Positions 1 to 7,957 are shown, counted from the stretch's first letter. The stretch: 64,000 nucleotides of DNA from Paenibacillus sp. Soil787 (GCF_001429545.1 NZ_LMSP01000044.1:232136-296135), one strand, 5' to 3'. Translations and numbers: made by a program. The notes: generated by a model from the sequence alone, not told the origin.

Positions 1-338
1 TGGGTGAGCGATACAATGGTTACACGCTTATCTTCTTGCGAGCGACTGCAAGTAACCAAGCCGGAATCAACCAAGCGACGAACAGATTTAGCGACAGTTG
101 AGTGGTCTAGACGCAAGGTTCGGCACAGACTGTTCTGTGATTGGTGGTCTTGGTGCCACAATTGCATAAGCAAGATTTCTTGCCCTGGGAACAGTCCCGC
201 CTCCCTAAGCAGCTGGGCTGCAAGCGCTCGGTGTGATCGTGCAACACCGAAAATCGCGAAACTCACTGGAAAGTCGGTAACTGTAATAAACTCTTCCTCA
301 ACGGTTTTCTTATTATCATCATCTTTTTGTTGTACCAT
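1..338 (-). CDS. MarR family transcriptional regulator (C-terminus cut by window edge)
   Basis: I translated this from the reverse strand; 112 codons are visible before the left edge cuts the gene. The protein has a long polar N-terminus (MVQQKDDDNKK) and then a MarR-type fold: a helix ending in RSHRALAAQLL, LFPGQEILLMQLW, a recognition-helix stretch LDHSTVAKSVRRLVDSGLV, and the start of the wing (RSQEDKRVTIVSLT). The ATG has GAGGA just upstream. It lies 27 bp downstream of the Old Yellow Enzyme gene on the same strand, so the two are probably one operon and this is probably its regulator. MarR proteins bind palindromic DNA and usually respond to small aromatics or oxidants. The ligand is unknown here. 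Confidence 0.85.
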   Translation of the reverse strand, partial: MVQQKDDDNKKTVEEEFITVTDFPVSFAIFGVARSHRALAAQLLREAGLFPGQEILLMQLWHQDHQSQNSLCRTLRLDHSTVAKSVRRLVDSGLVTCSRSQEDKRVTIVSLT

Positions 339-365
339 GGTAGTCCTCAACTTTTCTGTATGTTT

Positions 366-1427
366 TTATTTCAATATCGTTGGATAATCGGTGTAACCTT
401 GGCTGTCTCCACCATAGTAGGTTGATCGGTCTGCTTCATTCAATGGAGCACCGGATTTTAAGCGCTCAACCAGATCAGGATTTGCCAATGCCCATGCGCC
501 AACCGGAGCTACGTCTGCAAGTCCTGCATCGATGTCAACAGAGAGGCTCTCTAGCGGTCTTCCTGCACGGTTTACCAGTAATGCCGTAGGCCAGAGTGAT
601 CGAATGTTACGTAACAACTCCTCGTTTCCGCCATGCAAGAGGTGTAGATAGGCCAAGTTTAGCTTTGCCAGTTTAGGGATGAGGTATTTATATACATCTG
701 GGCCACTCACACCTTCATCGAGGCCACCCTGCGGTACGCCGGGTGAGATGCGGAAACCCGTTCGCTCCGGGCCAATCTCCTTTGCGACTGCCTCTGCAAC
801 CTCAATTGCGAAACGGGCGCGGTTCTCGATAGAACCACCGTATTCATCCGAACGCTTATTCGAGTTTTCGGCGATGAATTGCTGAATGAGGTATCCGTTC
901 GCTCCATGAATCTCAACTCCATCGGCGCCAGCTTGGATCGCCGCAGCGGCCGCTTTCCGAAAATCCTGGACGGTCATTTTAATTTCTTCCGCGCTGAGCT
1001 CGCGAGGAACCGGAATATCCAGCATCCCATTAACAGTGAACATCGGAACACCAGGAGCGATTGCAGATGGCCCTACCGGCTGGCGGTGGTGGGGGGTATT
1101 GTCCGGGTGTGACATCCGCCCTACATGCATCAACTGAATGAACAAGTATCCACCAGAGGCATGAACCTGGTCAGCCACTTTTCTCCACCCAGCAATGTGT
1201 GAGTCTGTGTAAATCCCGGGTGTATTCAAATATCCTTGTCCGTCGTCGGATGGCTGCGCACCTTCGCTGATTAACAAGCCAAGCGATGCACGTTGTGCAT
1301 AATATACTGGGCTGAGATCGCCAGGTGTTCCATCCTGTTTCGCACGGCTTCGTGTCATTGGGGCCATCGCCAATCGATGCGATAGTTTTAAGCGACCTAC
1401 ATTTACTGGACTCCATAACTGTGTCAT
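366..1427 (-). CDS. NADH:flavin oxidoreductase, Old Yellow Enzyme / NemA-like alkene reductase
   Basis: 353 residues, the usual length for the OYE family. These are cytosolic FMN enzymes that reduce activated C=C bonds (enones, maleimides, quinones) or nitro esters using NAD(P)H. Visible features are the N-terminal SHRLAMAPMTRSRA, the substrate-binding pair in EIHGANGYLIQQF (H174 and N177), SDEYGGSIENRARF, and the C-terminal phosphate-binding GRP and GAWALANPDL. An upstream in-frame TTG lies inside the ribosome binding site; the ATG at 1427 has GAGGAG about 10 nt ahead and is preferred. It is followed by a MarR gene and preceded by two operator-like motifs, so it is probably an electrophile-inducible detoxification gene. 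The exact substrate cannot be read from sequence. Confidence 0.9.
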   Translation of the reverse strand: MTQLWSPVNVGRLKLSHRLAMAPMTRSRAKQDGTPGDLSPVYYAQRASLGLLISEGAQPSDDGQGYLNTPGIYTDSHIAGWRKVADQVHASGGYLFIQLMHVGRMSHPDNTPHHRQPVGPSAIAPGVPMFTVNGMLDIPVPRELSAEEIKMTVQDFRKAAAAAIQAGADGVEIHGANGYLIQQFIAENSNKRSDEYGGSIENRARFAIEVAEAVAKEIGPERTGFRISPGVPQGGLDEGVSGPDVYKYLIPKLAKLNLAYLHLLHGGNEELLRNIRSLWPTALLVNRAGRPLESLSVDIDAGLADVAPVGAWALANPDLVERLKSGAPLNEADRSTYYGGDSQGYTDYPTILK

Positions 1428-1447
1428 ATTATTCACTCTCCTCAATT

Positions 1448-1512
1448 ATATGTGGTCGACAACATACGACCGATGAATTAAAGATATCAGAAATATACGT
1501 GGTTGGCAACAT
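1448..1512. promoter_or_regulatory. Two operator-like sites upstream of the OYE-MarR operon
   Basis: Read on the minus strand, 1465-1448 is ATGTTGTCGACCACATAT and 1512-1495 is ATGTTGCCAACCACGTAT. Both fit ATGTTGyCnrCcACrTAt, an imperfect palindrome that recurs twice ahead of the SDR gene. The first site ends about 20 bp before the OYE start codon, where a repressor could block transcription or initiation. That MarR binds here is inference. Confidence 0.55.
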
Positions 1513-1550
1513 TTTTTTCTGCAATGAAAAATATATATTTAGCATTTGTT

Positions 1551-1823
1551 ATGCCTACAAGGGCCGGTGAAGTGTTAGTACGGATACAGCAGCCGCCTTC
1601 TCAGACGCAGGCCGAGTCTCATGGTGACACTGCGACGTTCAATGCTAAGTTCCCTATACCTGAAGATCTTAGGAAGATAGTAGAACTTGTGGCGAATGGG
1701 ACGATTAAAACAGCAATTGACCGCATCTATCCGCCAAGCGAAGCTGCGGAAGCTTTGAAGCGAAGCGAGAGACGACACGGTCATGGACGAATTTTGCTTA
1801 GCGTCACATCGGATAGTAAATAA
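1551..1823 (+). pseudogene. C-terminal remnant of a zinc-type alcohol dehydrogenase / quinone oxidoreductase
   Basis: The readable part (TRAGEVLVRI, then EDLRKIVELVANGTIKTAID, then SEAAEALKRSE and HGRILLSV) matches the last ~90 residues of medium-chain NADPH:quinone reductase/alcohol dehydrogenase proteins. There the SEAxEA helix and the final KIVL strand close the nucleotide-binding domain. The catalytic GroES-like domain and the Rossmann GxGxxG are absent, and no ribosome binding site precedes the fragment. It sits between two operator clusters, which suggests a deletion removed its 5' portion. Confidence 0.7.
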
Positions 1824-1965
1824 TAAATAAGATACGATGGTCTTCCTAACCTAAGGACCTTGACTTTCTCCTTTACAATATTATGGCCTATTAGTACTTA
1901 AGCTACCGGATCGCACTGGCAGCTTTTCGACGTATCTCGTTTATCATAGGCCGTAGACAAATATT

Positions 1966-2018
1966 ATGTTGCCTGCCACATAAATTCGTGATACATTAAT
2001 GTTGCCGGCAACGTTAAT
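1966..2018. promoter_or_regulatory. Two operator-like palindromes upstream of the SDR gene
   Basis: 1966-1983 reads ATGTTGCCTGCCACATAA. 1995-2018 is a 24-bp palindrome with core GTTGCCGGCAAC, its flanks agreeing at 11 of 12 positions per arm. Both match the motif found ahead of the OYE gene. The second site ends 38 bp before the SDR start codon. Confidence 0.6.
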
Positions 2019-2056
2019 TCCGCTTAATTAATAAGACACGAAGAAGGGTGTGCAAT

Positions 2057-2950
2057 ATGAAACGAAATAAAAACATTACATGGAATGCAATTGCTGCAAA
2101 TAAACTTGACCTAAAAGGGAAAAACGTTACAGTAGTTGGTGGAACTGGCGGCTTAGGTCGAGCCTTCAGTCGCCTGATGGCTTTACGAGGTGCGAATGTT
2201 ACTGTAGTAGGACAAACATTCAGAGATAAAGATATAAAAGGCATTTCGTTCATCAAGGCCGACCTGAGTCTACTTTCAGAAGCGGAACGCGTCAGCAATC
2301 TGTTACCTGCGGAAACTCTCGACCTACTTGTCCTGACTACAGGAATCATGGCCGCCCCGAAACGCCAAGAAACAAGTGAGGGTCTCGAACGAGATATGGC
2401 TGTAAGCTTTTTAAACAGGCTAGTATTGCTTCGGGAAATTGCCCCACGGCTTGGCAATGATCGATTAAACGCTAAAAGTAAACCCTGTGTCTTTATTATG
2501 GGTTTTCCAGGTTCAAACCAATCCGCGAGCATAGATGATCTAAATTCCGAACGCACTTACAAAACCATGGTTGCACATATGAATACTGTAATTGGTAACG
2601 AAGCACTCGTTCTTGATTCCGCGAAACGTTACCCGCACATTAACTTTTATGGTCTAAATCCTGGACTAATTAAAACAAATATTCGCAGCAATACGCTTGG
2701 TAAAGACAGCATGAAATTTCGAATTATTGAGTCTCTAGTTGGTCTTTTGTCGCAAAGTCCAGAGACATATGCTGAGCGTGTCGTACCACTATTTTTCACT
2801 CCTGAGATTGAAGGCCACAACGGTGCGATGTTTAACCGAAAGGCTCTTGCAATTCATCCATCAACTACGATGACTGATGATTACGTTGGTGCTTTTATAA
2901 AAGCTTCCGAAGAACTTGTTAATCGTGTTAAAACTAATCGACTAAAGTAA
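2057..2950 (+). CDS. Short-chain dehydrogenase/reductase-like NAD(P)-binding protein
   Basis: About 297 residues with a Rossmann fold: KNVTVVGGTGGLGRAFSRL near residue 25 is a variant of the SDR TGxxxGxG loop, FIKADLS the acidic loop, and LNPGLIKTNI the conserved PG segment after the active site. The classical YxxxK pair is not evident: where it should fall the protein reads MVAHMNTVIGNEAL. It may therefore be an atypical SDR or use other residues. An upstream in-frame GTG is less likely than the ATG at 2057, which has AAGAAGGG 8 nt ahead. Two operator-like palindromes shared with the OYE gene precede it, so co-regulation with OYE is inferred. The substrate is unknown. Confidence 0.8.
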   Translation: MKRNKNITWNAIAANKLDLKGKNVTVVGGTGGLGRAFSRLMALRGANVTVVGQTFRDKDIKGISFIKADLSLLSEAERVSNLLPAETLDLLVLTTGIMAAPKRQETSEGLERDMAVSFLNRLVLLREIAPRLGNDRLNAKSKPCVFIMGFPGSNQSASIDDLNSERTYKTMVAHMNTVIGNEALVLDSAKRYPHINFYGLNPGLIKTNIRSNTLGKDSMKFRIIESLVGLLSQSPETYAERVVPLFFTPEIEGHNGAMFNRKALAIHPSTTMTDDYVGAFIKASEELVNRVKTNRLK

Positions 2951-3099
2951 CAGTCAGGAACGATGTGAACCGTTTGATATTACACTATCCTGACCTTTAC
3001 GTCAGATCGCTGCGGCAGTCTGCTCATCCGTTAGCGTAATACTTCCAGCCTTTTTGCTTGCTCAAAGTAAGCGTCACATAACCCCGAACTTGTTCATGC

Positions 3100-3424
3100 C
3101 TATGCCATAAAACGACAAGTAACCGGAAGCGAAGATGACCATGGCAAATAAGGCTCGAGCGCCTCTGGATTTTGTGGATCCGGAAGCTGTGGAAGCTGCT
3201 CGAACAGGTACTTTAAATATTGGAACGGAAGAAGTCCATTTTCCTTCGCCGACTCGATGACGCTGTAGATCGCCGCACTTGCCTTCGCGCCGCGGGGCGT
3301 GTTCGCAAATAACCAGTTCTTTCTCCCGATCACGAATGGCTTGATGGATCACTCACTTCGGTTGTTGTCGATCTCGAACCGGCCATCTTTTAGAAATGCG
3401 GTCAACTTCTCCCACTGATTCGGG
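3100..3424 (-). mobile_element. IS66-family transposase (TnpC) C-terminal fragment, interrupted by a stop
   Basis: The reverse strand reads NQWEKLTAFLKDGRFEIDNN, RSE, a TGA stop, then SIKPFVIGRKNWLFANTPRG and SAAIYSVIESAKENGL, ending in LPQLPDP and LEPYLPW. This is the C-terminal part of IS66 TnpC, where intact copies read NNRSERSIKPF. The TGA therefore replaces an arginine codon. No inverted repeats or accessory IS66 ORFs were found, so this is a dead remnant. Confidence 0.85.
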
Positions 3425-3431
3425 CTGTAAG

Positions 3432-3572
3432 AATGTTCTCTTCACCATCGAGCGTGAGCTGAAAGATGCTTCGCCAGAAGAACGATATGCCGAGAGGAAG
3501 AAGCGAAGCCTTCCAATCTTAGCGGATTATTCGGTTTGGCTTCAGCAACAGCGTTCTCAAACGATCTCATAG
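3432..3572 (+). mobile_element. IS66-family transposase internal fragment on the opposite strand
   Basis: The plus strand reads NVLFTIERELKDASPEERYA then ERKKRSLPILADYSVWLQQQ before a TAG stop. In IS66 TnpC this segment lies just upstream of the LNQWEKLTAFLKDGR segment. Here the two are adjacent but on opposite strands and diverge from about 3425, so an inversion has scrambled the transposase. Nothing recognisable follows up to about 3830. Confidence 0.75.
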
Positions 3573-3834
3573 CGAGCGTAGTAGTTGAAGGTGGGAAGAG
3601 TTTGACGCTTATGATAAATTCGGTGTCTGTATCAAATAAGCTATTGAGGTCCGCAAAAAGGCTGCTGTTACACTGGGCAGTCTTTTGCTCGCATATCAGT
3701 CAGGATAGTTTAATAAAAACGAAACTATAGCTCAACAATGGTTGGATTCTAGATTATAATAGAGATCAAAGAACAAAAATATATAGATATGACTTAGGAA
3801 GAAATATAGCAGAACTATTTAAGGAGTTGTGAAA

Positions 3835-4254
3835 ATGAGTACTTTAACTAAAGCAATCCTAATAGCCGCGAAAGCTCATGATGGTCAAACAGATAAAGGC
3901 GGAAATCCATACATATTACATCCTGCCAGATTAGCAACTAAAGCCAGCAGTGAAGAAGAATCAATTGTAGCAATTTTACATGATGTTGTGGAAGATTCAG
4001 ATACTACTCTATTTGATTTAAAAAATGCAGGTTTTAGCATAGATATTATAGAAGCTTTAGATTGTCTTACAAAAAGAGCAAATGAATCATATGATGATTT
4101 TATTAAGAGGATCAAATTAAACCCCCTAGCGACGAAAGTGAAGATTCTGGATCTAGAGGATAACAGTGATATTGGTCGAATTCCTAACCCAACAGATAAA
4201 GACTATGCAAGGATTGATAAGTACAAGAAGGCTATTGCAGAGTTGAAATTCTAA
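3835..4254 (+). CDS. Small HD-domain protein, SpoT/MESH1-like (possible small alarmone hydrolase)
   Basis: 139 residues. The pattern follows the HD hydrolase half of RelA/SpoT proteins: AAKAHDGQTDKGG, YILHPARLA (first metal-binding His), AILHDVVEDSDTT (HD plus the ED catalytic pair), then ALDCLTKR and a late helix with KILDLEDNSD. In SpoT-like enzymes these residues bind Mn2+ and remove the 3' pyrophosphate of (p)ppGpp. No synthetase domain is attached. The ATG at 3835 has AAGGAG with 8-nt spacing; a GTG two codons earlier would be too close to it. That (p)ppGpp is the substrate is inference, since related HD_4 proteins include uncharacterised phosphohydrolases. Confidence 0.8.
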   Translation: MSTLTKAILIAAKAHDGQTDKGGNPYILHPARLATKASSEEESIVAILHDVVEDSDTTLFDLKNAGFSIDIIEALDCLTKRANESYDDFIKRIKLNPLATKVKILDLEDNSDIGRIPNPTDKDYARIDKYKKAIAELKF

Positions 4255-4341
4255 TAAGGTTCCAGATGGAGAAGCATTGTATTGCCGGGGACATGTTCAC
4301 TAGAATAACTTTAAATACAGCATGAGAGGATTGCAGATGTA

Positions 4342-4548
4342 ATGAGTGATACGGTTAATCTTACTATTGGAGGCTCCTATGTTTTTGCTCCAGATAATCC
4401 AAGAAAAACAAAGAATCGTGGTAGGAAATGCACCATCCTTTCTTTTGAGTTGAATGATGATTATGAACTAGAAGTTAGGGTTGTTTATCATGATACGAAT
4501 AGAGAAGCACTATTAGATGTAAGTGATTTAAAGACAATAACTGAATGA
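4342..4548 (+). CDS. Small hypothetical protein (68 aa)
   Basis: 68 residues with GAGAGGA upstream of the ATG. The sequence is beta-rich and charged, with no signal peptide or membrane segment: LTIGGSYVFAPDNPRKTKNR near the start, then TILSFELNDD and VRVVYHDTNREALLDVSDL. It resembles a short SH3/KOW-like barrel, but I do not recognise the family. It lies 87 bp after the HD gene on the same strand and could share its transcript; a terminator-like hairpin follows at 4616. Confidence 0.6.
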   Translation: MSDTVNLTIGGSYVFAPDNPRKTKNRGRKCTILSFELNDDYELEVRVVYHDTNREALLDVSDLKTITE

Positions 4549-4615
4549 AACAAATATTTTTGATAGACCAGACAACTCAAGTGAAGAAGTAATAAACGGA
4601 GAGTAAACGATAGAT

Positions 4616-4648
4616 GAGGGGGCTTGCTTCGCGGCAGCTCCTTTTTTC
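4616..4648 (+). terminator. Rho-independent terminator (imperfect hairpin plus T6)
   Basis: AGGGGGCTTGC, loop TTCG, then GGCAGCTCCT followed by TTTTTT. An almost identical structure occurs at 57463-57495. Confidence 0.6.
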
Positions 4649-4723
4649 GTTTTTAAAGTTTCGGGCGTTATAGCTTAAAATCAACAACTAGTACTAGGTG
4701 TAAATGGGTAAGGGGGAGTATCG

Positions 4724-5479
4724 GTGAATTCCGAACAATTTAAAGGAACAATTGAGTTTATTTTTGGAGACCTTTTAACTGAATTCGATGAAGGTGAAGA
4801 ATATGCTTTCTACGAATTTGGTCCGAAAATTATTAATCGGATTGGATACTCTACAAATATCACTCCAGAAATCATCAAACAAGCTGCAGAGAATAACGTG
4901 GATTTAATCATTACACATCACGATGCCTGGGATTTCATTTTTGGGATGAAAGAGGAATGTCACTCCCTTCTCAAAGAACACGGAATTGGTCATTTCTTTG
5001 TTCACTTACCCCTTGACTATGCGGATTTTGGTACGTGCTATTCATTATTTAAAGCTTTAGGAATAAATGAACTCATCCAGAAATCCACTCACTATAAGGG
5101 GAGGAGCCTCCCTGGAATCGGAGAATTCGAGATACCTCTTACCTTCGAGGAAATAAATGGAAAAATGAGAAGTGTATTAGACGAAGATGTAAAGTCGTGG
5201 AAAAACTCAGAGAAACTTATTAAGCGAGTGGGCATTATTACGGGAGCAGGAAATTCAACAAGTAATATTCGTGATGCTCTCGATGCAGGGTGCGATGTTT
5301 ATATAACAGGTGAAAAAACATTGTATACATTACAGTATGCTCAATTCGTTGGTATGAACTTAATTGTAGGAAGTCACACCTTTACAGAAATCTTTGGGAT
5401 GAGCACATTGTCAGAAAAACTTAAGGAGCAGTTTGGTTATTTAGACATAATTAATTTAAAAGAAGAGCACATTGAATGA
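4724..5479 (+). CDS. Nif3-like dinuclear metal-centre protein
   Basis: 251 residues from a GTG with GGGGGAG upstream. The metal-binding layout of Nif3/DUF34 proteins is present: VDLIITHHDAWDF near residue 65 gives the His-His pair, VGIITGAGNS the glycine-rich mid segment, and AGCDVYITGE followed by IVGSHTFTEIFGMSTLSEKL the second His/Glu metal site near the C-terminus. Family members form toroidal hexamers with two metals per subunit and are often mis-annotated as GTP cyclohydrolase I type 2; their reaction is unsettled. Canonical members have GHxxTE where this one has GSHTFTE, which is close enough to bind metal. No neighbour hints at a pathway. Confidence 0.8.
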   Translation: MNSEQFKGTIEFIFGDLLTEFDEGEEYAFYEFGPKIINRIGYSTNITPEIIKQAAENNVDLIITHHDAWDFIFGMKEECHSLLKEHGIGHFFVHLPLDYADFGTCYSLFKALGINELIQKSTHYKGRSLPGIGEFEIPLTFEEINGKMRSVLDEDVKSWKNSEKLIKRVGIITGAGNSTSNIRDALDAGCDVYITGEKTLYTLQYAQFVGMNLIVGSHTFTEIFGMSTLSEKLKEQFGYLDIINLKEEHIE

Positions 5480-5564
5480 TTCTATTCTCTAGAATAGTTT
5501 AACCGATCTTATTGTAGAATGTGGTATATGATTAGCATCTTGCTAACGGGAGAGGAGATTTTTT

Positions 5565-6201
5565 ATAGGGTCACGCTTAATGCATGTAATAATTGGTGAA
5601 CAAGTCGCTTCTAGCCTTAATTTTATAAAGGATAAGAGGTCATTTTTATTAGGTACGGTTGCACCAGATGCCGCCTTCACTAGCGAAAGGAAAAACATTA
5701 CTCATTTTTTTGAAGGAGATTTAGACCAAGGGACTAGACAAATAAATTACACAAAATTTGTGGATAAATACATATCCCAAGTCAATGATGACTATCTATT
5801 AGGATATTTAACACATTTAGTTTCCGACTATGTTTGGATGGAATTTATTTATTATCCGCATGGATTCAAGCAGAAGCAAGTTTCTGATCCGAACTTTCTG
5901 CAAAAAATGGCATTCAGATTTTAGAATAATGAATACAAAATTACTTTGTCACTACAACAATAGAAGCCTAAAAGAATGGTTGGAAATGGATGTTTCCCCT
6001 AGAGAGATAGAAGAAATTACTTCCGAAGATTTCCAAAAATTTATTGAAGAAATGAATAGTGATTTTGAAATTATAGAACAAAATAAAGACTGCGGACTTG
6101 AAGTGTATAACTTTGATGAAATTATCGAGTACATACGCTTATCGAAATCTAAGGCTATGGAGATAATTTCCAGCTCTCATTTATTGGTTTTAAGAGAGTA
6201 A
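5565..6201 (+). pseudogene. Zinc-dependent phospholipase C-like protein, frameshifted and with an ATA start
   Basis: The first frame reads GSRLMHVIIGEQVASSL, FLLGTVAPDAAF, ITHFFEGD and YLLGYLTHLVSDYVW. The histidines and aspartates follow the zinc-dependent phospholipase C / S1-P1 nuclease-like pattern (PF00882 type). At the A6 run 5902-5907 the frame breaks; with one A fewer the text continues as NFLQKWHSDFRIMNTKLL and on to 6201. The ribosome binding site GAGGAG at 5552-5557 is ideally spaced for the ATA at 5565, the codon that would start the family-typical MGSRxMH, while the nearest ATG (5580) is too distant. The gene thus appears to have lost its start codon and reading frame. Confidence 0.75.
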
Positions 6202-6635
6202 CAGATACGACGATCTTTGTCAGAAATGAATACAGAAGAATGGGTATTGGCACCGAACTTATGAAAAGAGCGAATCAAATTCTTTCTCAAAATGAGGCAG
6301 TAGAACGTTCGAGAGGTCTATGTATAGATGACGACCGTTCTTCTCTACAATTTTTATATAAGAATGGTTATTATATAAGTTATTCATCTTATATCATGGA
6401 GCGTGTAGATGAAAGACTTCCTGAAAGTAATATTGCTGTAAGGCAGTATGAAGATGATGATTATCTTATATGCCAAAGCATTAGCGAATTTGGAATTTTT
6501 GACGGCGGTGAACTGAGCCATGTCTCTGTTCGACATGATCTTCAATCACGTGGATACGGCAGAGCTTTTGTTTCCTTTCTTGTAAATGAAATCATGCGTC
6601 GCTGCGAAAAAAACGTGAACCCGACACCCGATTGA
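6177..6635 (+). pseudogene. Tandem GNAT acetyltransferase, truncated at both ends
   Basis: The open frame reads SFIGFKRVTDTTIFVRNEYR then RMGIGTELMKRANQIL, the acetyl-CoA-binding motif A of a GNAT fold, followed by LQFLYKNGYY closing the first domain. A second domain starts at NIAVRQYEDDDYL and reaches VSVRHDLQSRGYGRAFVSFL, another motif A, then ends abruptly. The front half of domain 1 is missing and merges with the 3' end of the phospholipase-like pseudogene in a different frame; the back half of domain 2 is also missing. The upstream M at 6240 has no ribosome binding site. I read this as a remnant. Confidence 0.65.
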
Positions 6636-6816
6636 GTAACCACCAAACGATTCGTTGAGCTAACGGAAACGATAGTTAAATACCAGAGGGGCTGCCCTTC
6701 ACTTCGCAATCGGGCAGCTTAAAACAATAAATGTTATCCTTTCAAATGCCAGTTTATGGTATAATTTGCTTGATTGAACACAGTTATAACAAAATACTTA
6801 GAAAAGGTGAGATCAA

Positions 6817-7002
6817 ATGACTTTTGGTTATTTCTTACTTTCAGTATTTGTTTCAATTATTCTCTTCTTTATTATTGGCATTACAATTAAGCCAAGTACC
6901 AATGATGGAGGAATGGTTTTTATAATTGGAATTGTTCTTTCACTTCAGCTTTCATTAATAACAGCAATATTACTAAATAAAAAAACGGAAAATAATAACT
7001 AA
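6817..7002 (+). CDS. Small two-span membrane protein (61 aa)
   Basis: 61 residues with AAAGGTGAG about 7 nt ahead of the ATG. Two hydrophobic helices (FLLSVFVSIILFFIIGITI, about 5-23, and FIIGIVLSLQLSLITAIL, about 36-54) are joined by a short polar loop KPSTNDGG, with a charged tail KKTENNN. I do not recognise the family. A short hairpin with a T-rich arm follows at 7034. It is probably a genuine small membrane protein, but there is no functional clue. Confidence 0.6.
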   Translation: MTFGYFLLSVFVSIILFFIIGITIKPSTNDGGMVFIIGIVLSLQLSLITAILLNKKTENNN

Positions 7003-7033
7003 ATACAAATCCACGTTCAATAAATCCTCGCCG

Positions 7034-7053
7034 AAAAAGGTGGCTACCTTTTT
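7034..7053 (+). terminator. Possible terminator after the small membrane protein
   Basis: AAAAAGGT, loop GGCT, ACCTTTTT is a perfect 8-bp stem whose 3' arm supplies the T run. Confidence 0.45.
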
Positions 7054-7071
7054 GTTACGGGGAACGAGCGT

Positions 7072-7110
7072 TCAATAAAAAAACAGGCTGCCAACAATTG
7101 GCAGCCTGTT
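7072..7110 (-). terminator. Strong minus-strand terminator without an obvious gene
   Basis: AACAGGCTGCCAA, loop CAA, TTGGCAGCCTGTT (7082-7110) is a perfect 13-bp stem. On the minus strand it is followed by a run of T (7075-7081 are A on the plus strand), so it would stop leftward transcription. The nearest leftward gene ends 850 bp away at 7958. The rest of 7111-7462 shows no gene. Confidence 0.55.
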
Positions 7111-7462
7111 GAAGTAACGGACAGGATAACGCAGTGCGATTCAGATGCTAGTTTGTGTTACATATTGACTCGATATTATTTAATAATCTGGTGGATGATG
7201 GTTCTAAAGGCGTTGTTATTTTTGTGTTTGGAAGCCAATAGCTAATGTTCAAAGAATTTTGATTGTTACAACTGCTTATCATATGCGGCAATTTAGCACA
7301 ATAAACGTTTGTTTGGGAACATGGATAATTAAGTCTTTAACCAAATATGGTAATATAAGGATGTGGTACATAGATTAAATGGTCGAATTGATTGTTAATT
7401 CAACTGGTTAAGGTAGGCATAGTGTTTTGAATAGAGATGTCGATTGGGGAGGCGATATTAAT

Positions 7463-7732
7463 ATGGGGAATATCGAGCAACTCATTATGAATATCATCAT
7501 GTTTCTTTTTTCCAAGCATAGGCGTCTTGTGTTTACTGCATTCAATCAATCGAATTATTATGATGCGGTAAATAATTTAAAAAGTCATGGCGTTTCCTAT
7601 CGTAGCCGAATAACAAATCATGACAGGGGTACAATGGGTTCCAATAGAAATGATAACATCCAATACGACATCTATGTCAAAAAGGATGAGGTATATCTCG
7701 CGGAGAAGGCTATAAATAGTCGGAATTGCTAA
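7463..7732 (+). CDS. Hypothetical small protein, DUF2007-like (weak)
   Basis: 89 residues from the ATG at 7463, which has GGGGAGG about 9 nt upstream; an in-frame TTG 12 codons earlier lacks such a site. The protein opens with a hydrophobic helix (MGNIEQLIMNIIMFLF) and then has a compact alpha/beta pattern: VFTAFNQSNYYDAVNNLKSH, VSYRSRITN, YDIYVKKDEVYLAEKAINS. The arrangement (strand, helix, strand, then a YxIYVxKxE strand and helix) resembles proteins that sense or bind through a small ferredoxin-like fold, but I cannot name the family with confidence. A terminator follows at 7905. Confidence 0.55.
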   Translation: MGNIEQLIMNIIMFLFSKHRRLVFTAFNQSNYYDAVNNLKSHGVSYRSRITNHDRGTMGSNRNDNIQYDIYVKKDEVYLAEKAINSRNC

Positions 7733-7904
7733 CAAGAGCCGAACTCCGATGGTGAGCTATTCGTTTCTATGCGTAACCCAATTCGAATTTTTACAGCAGC
7801 TAAGGAAGGATTATTCTTTAAAATAGAATCTGATACTTGATGGCTTCGTCATTGACACGGTGGCTCTAACTCTGATGACACTACTATAGACCCTCGCTGA
7901 TGAA

Positions 7905-7944
7905 TCCCGCCCTCAAGCTTAGTCTTGGGGGTGGGACTTTTTTT
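7905..7944 (+). terminator. Rho-independent terminator
   Basis: TCCCGCCCTCAAG, loop CTTAGT, CTTGGGGGTGGGA, then CTTTTTTT. It serves rightward transcripts arriving from 7463-7732 and lies just before the end of the leftward MocR gene. Confidence 0.7.
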
Positions 7945-7957
7945 AGCCGTTTTGTGA

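Noticed and set aside
4-387. Long plus-strand open frame at the left edge
   Set aside because: Cys/Ser-rich translation without similarity; it is the shadow of the MarR gene on the other strand.
3536-3730. Plus-strand open frame after the IS66 piece
   Set aside because: No ribosome binding site and no recognisable text; it overlaps the out-of-frame transposase remnant.
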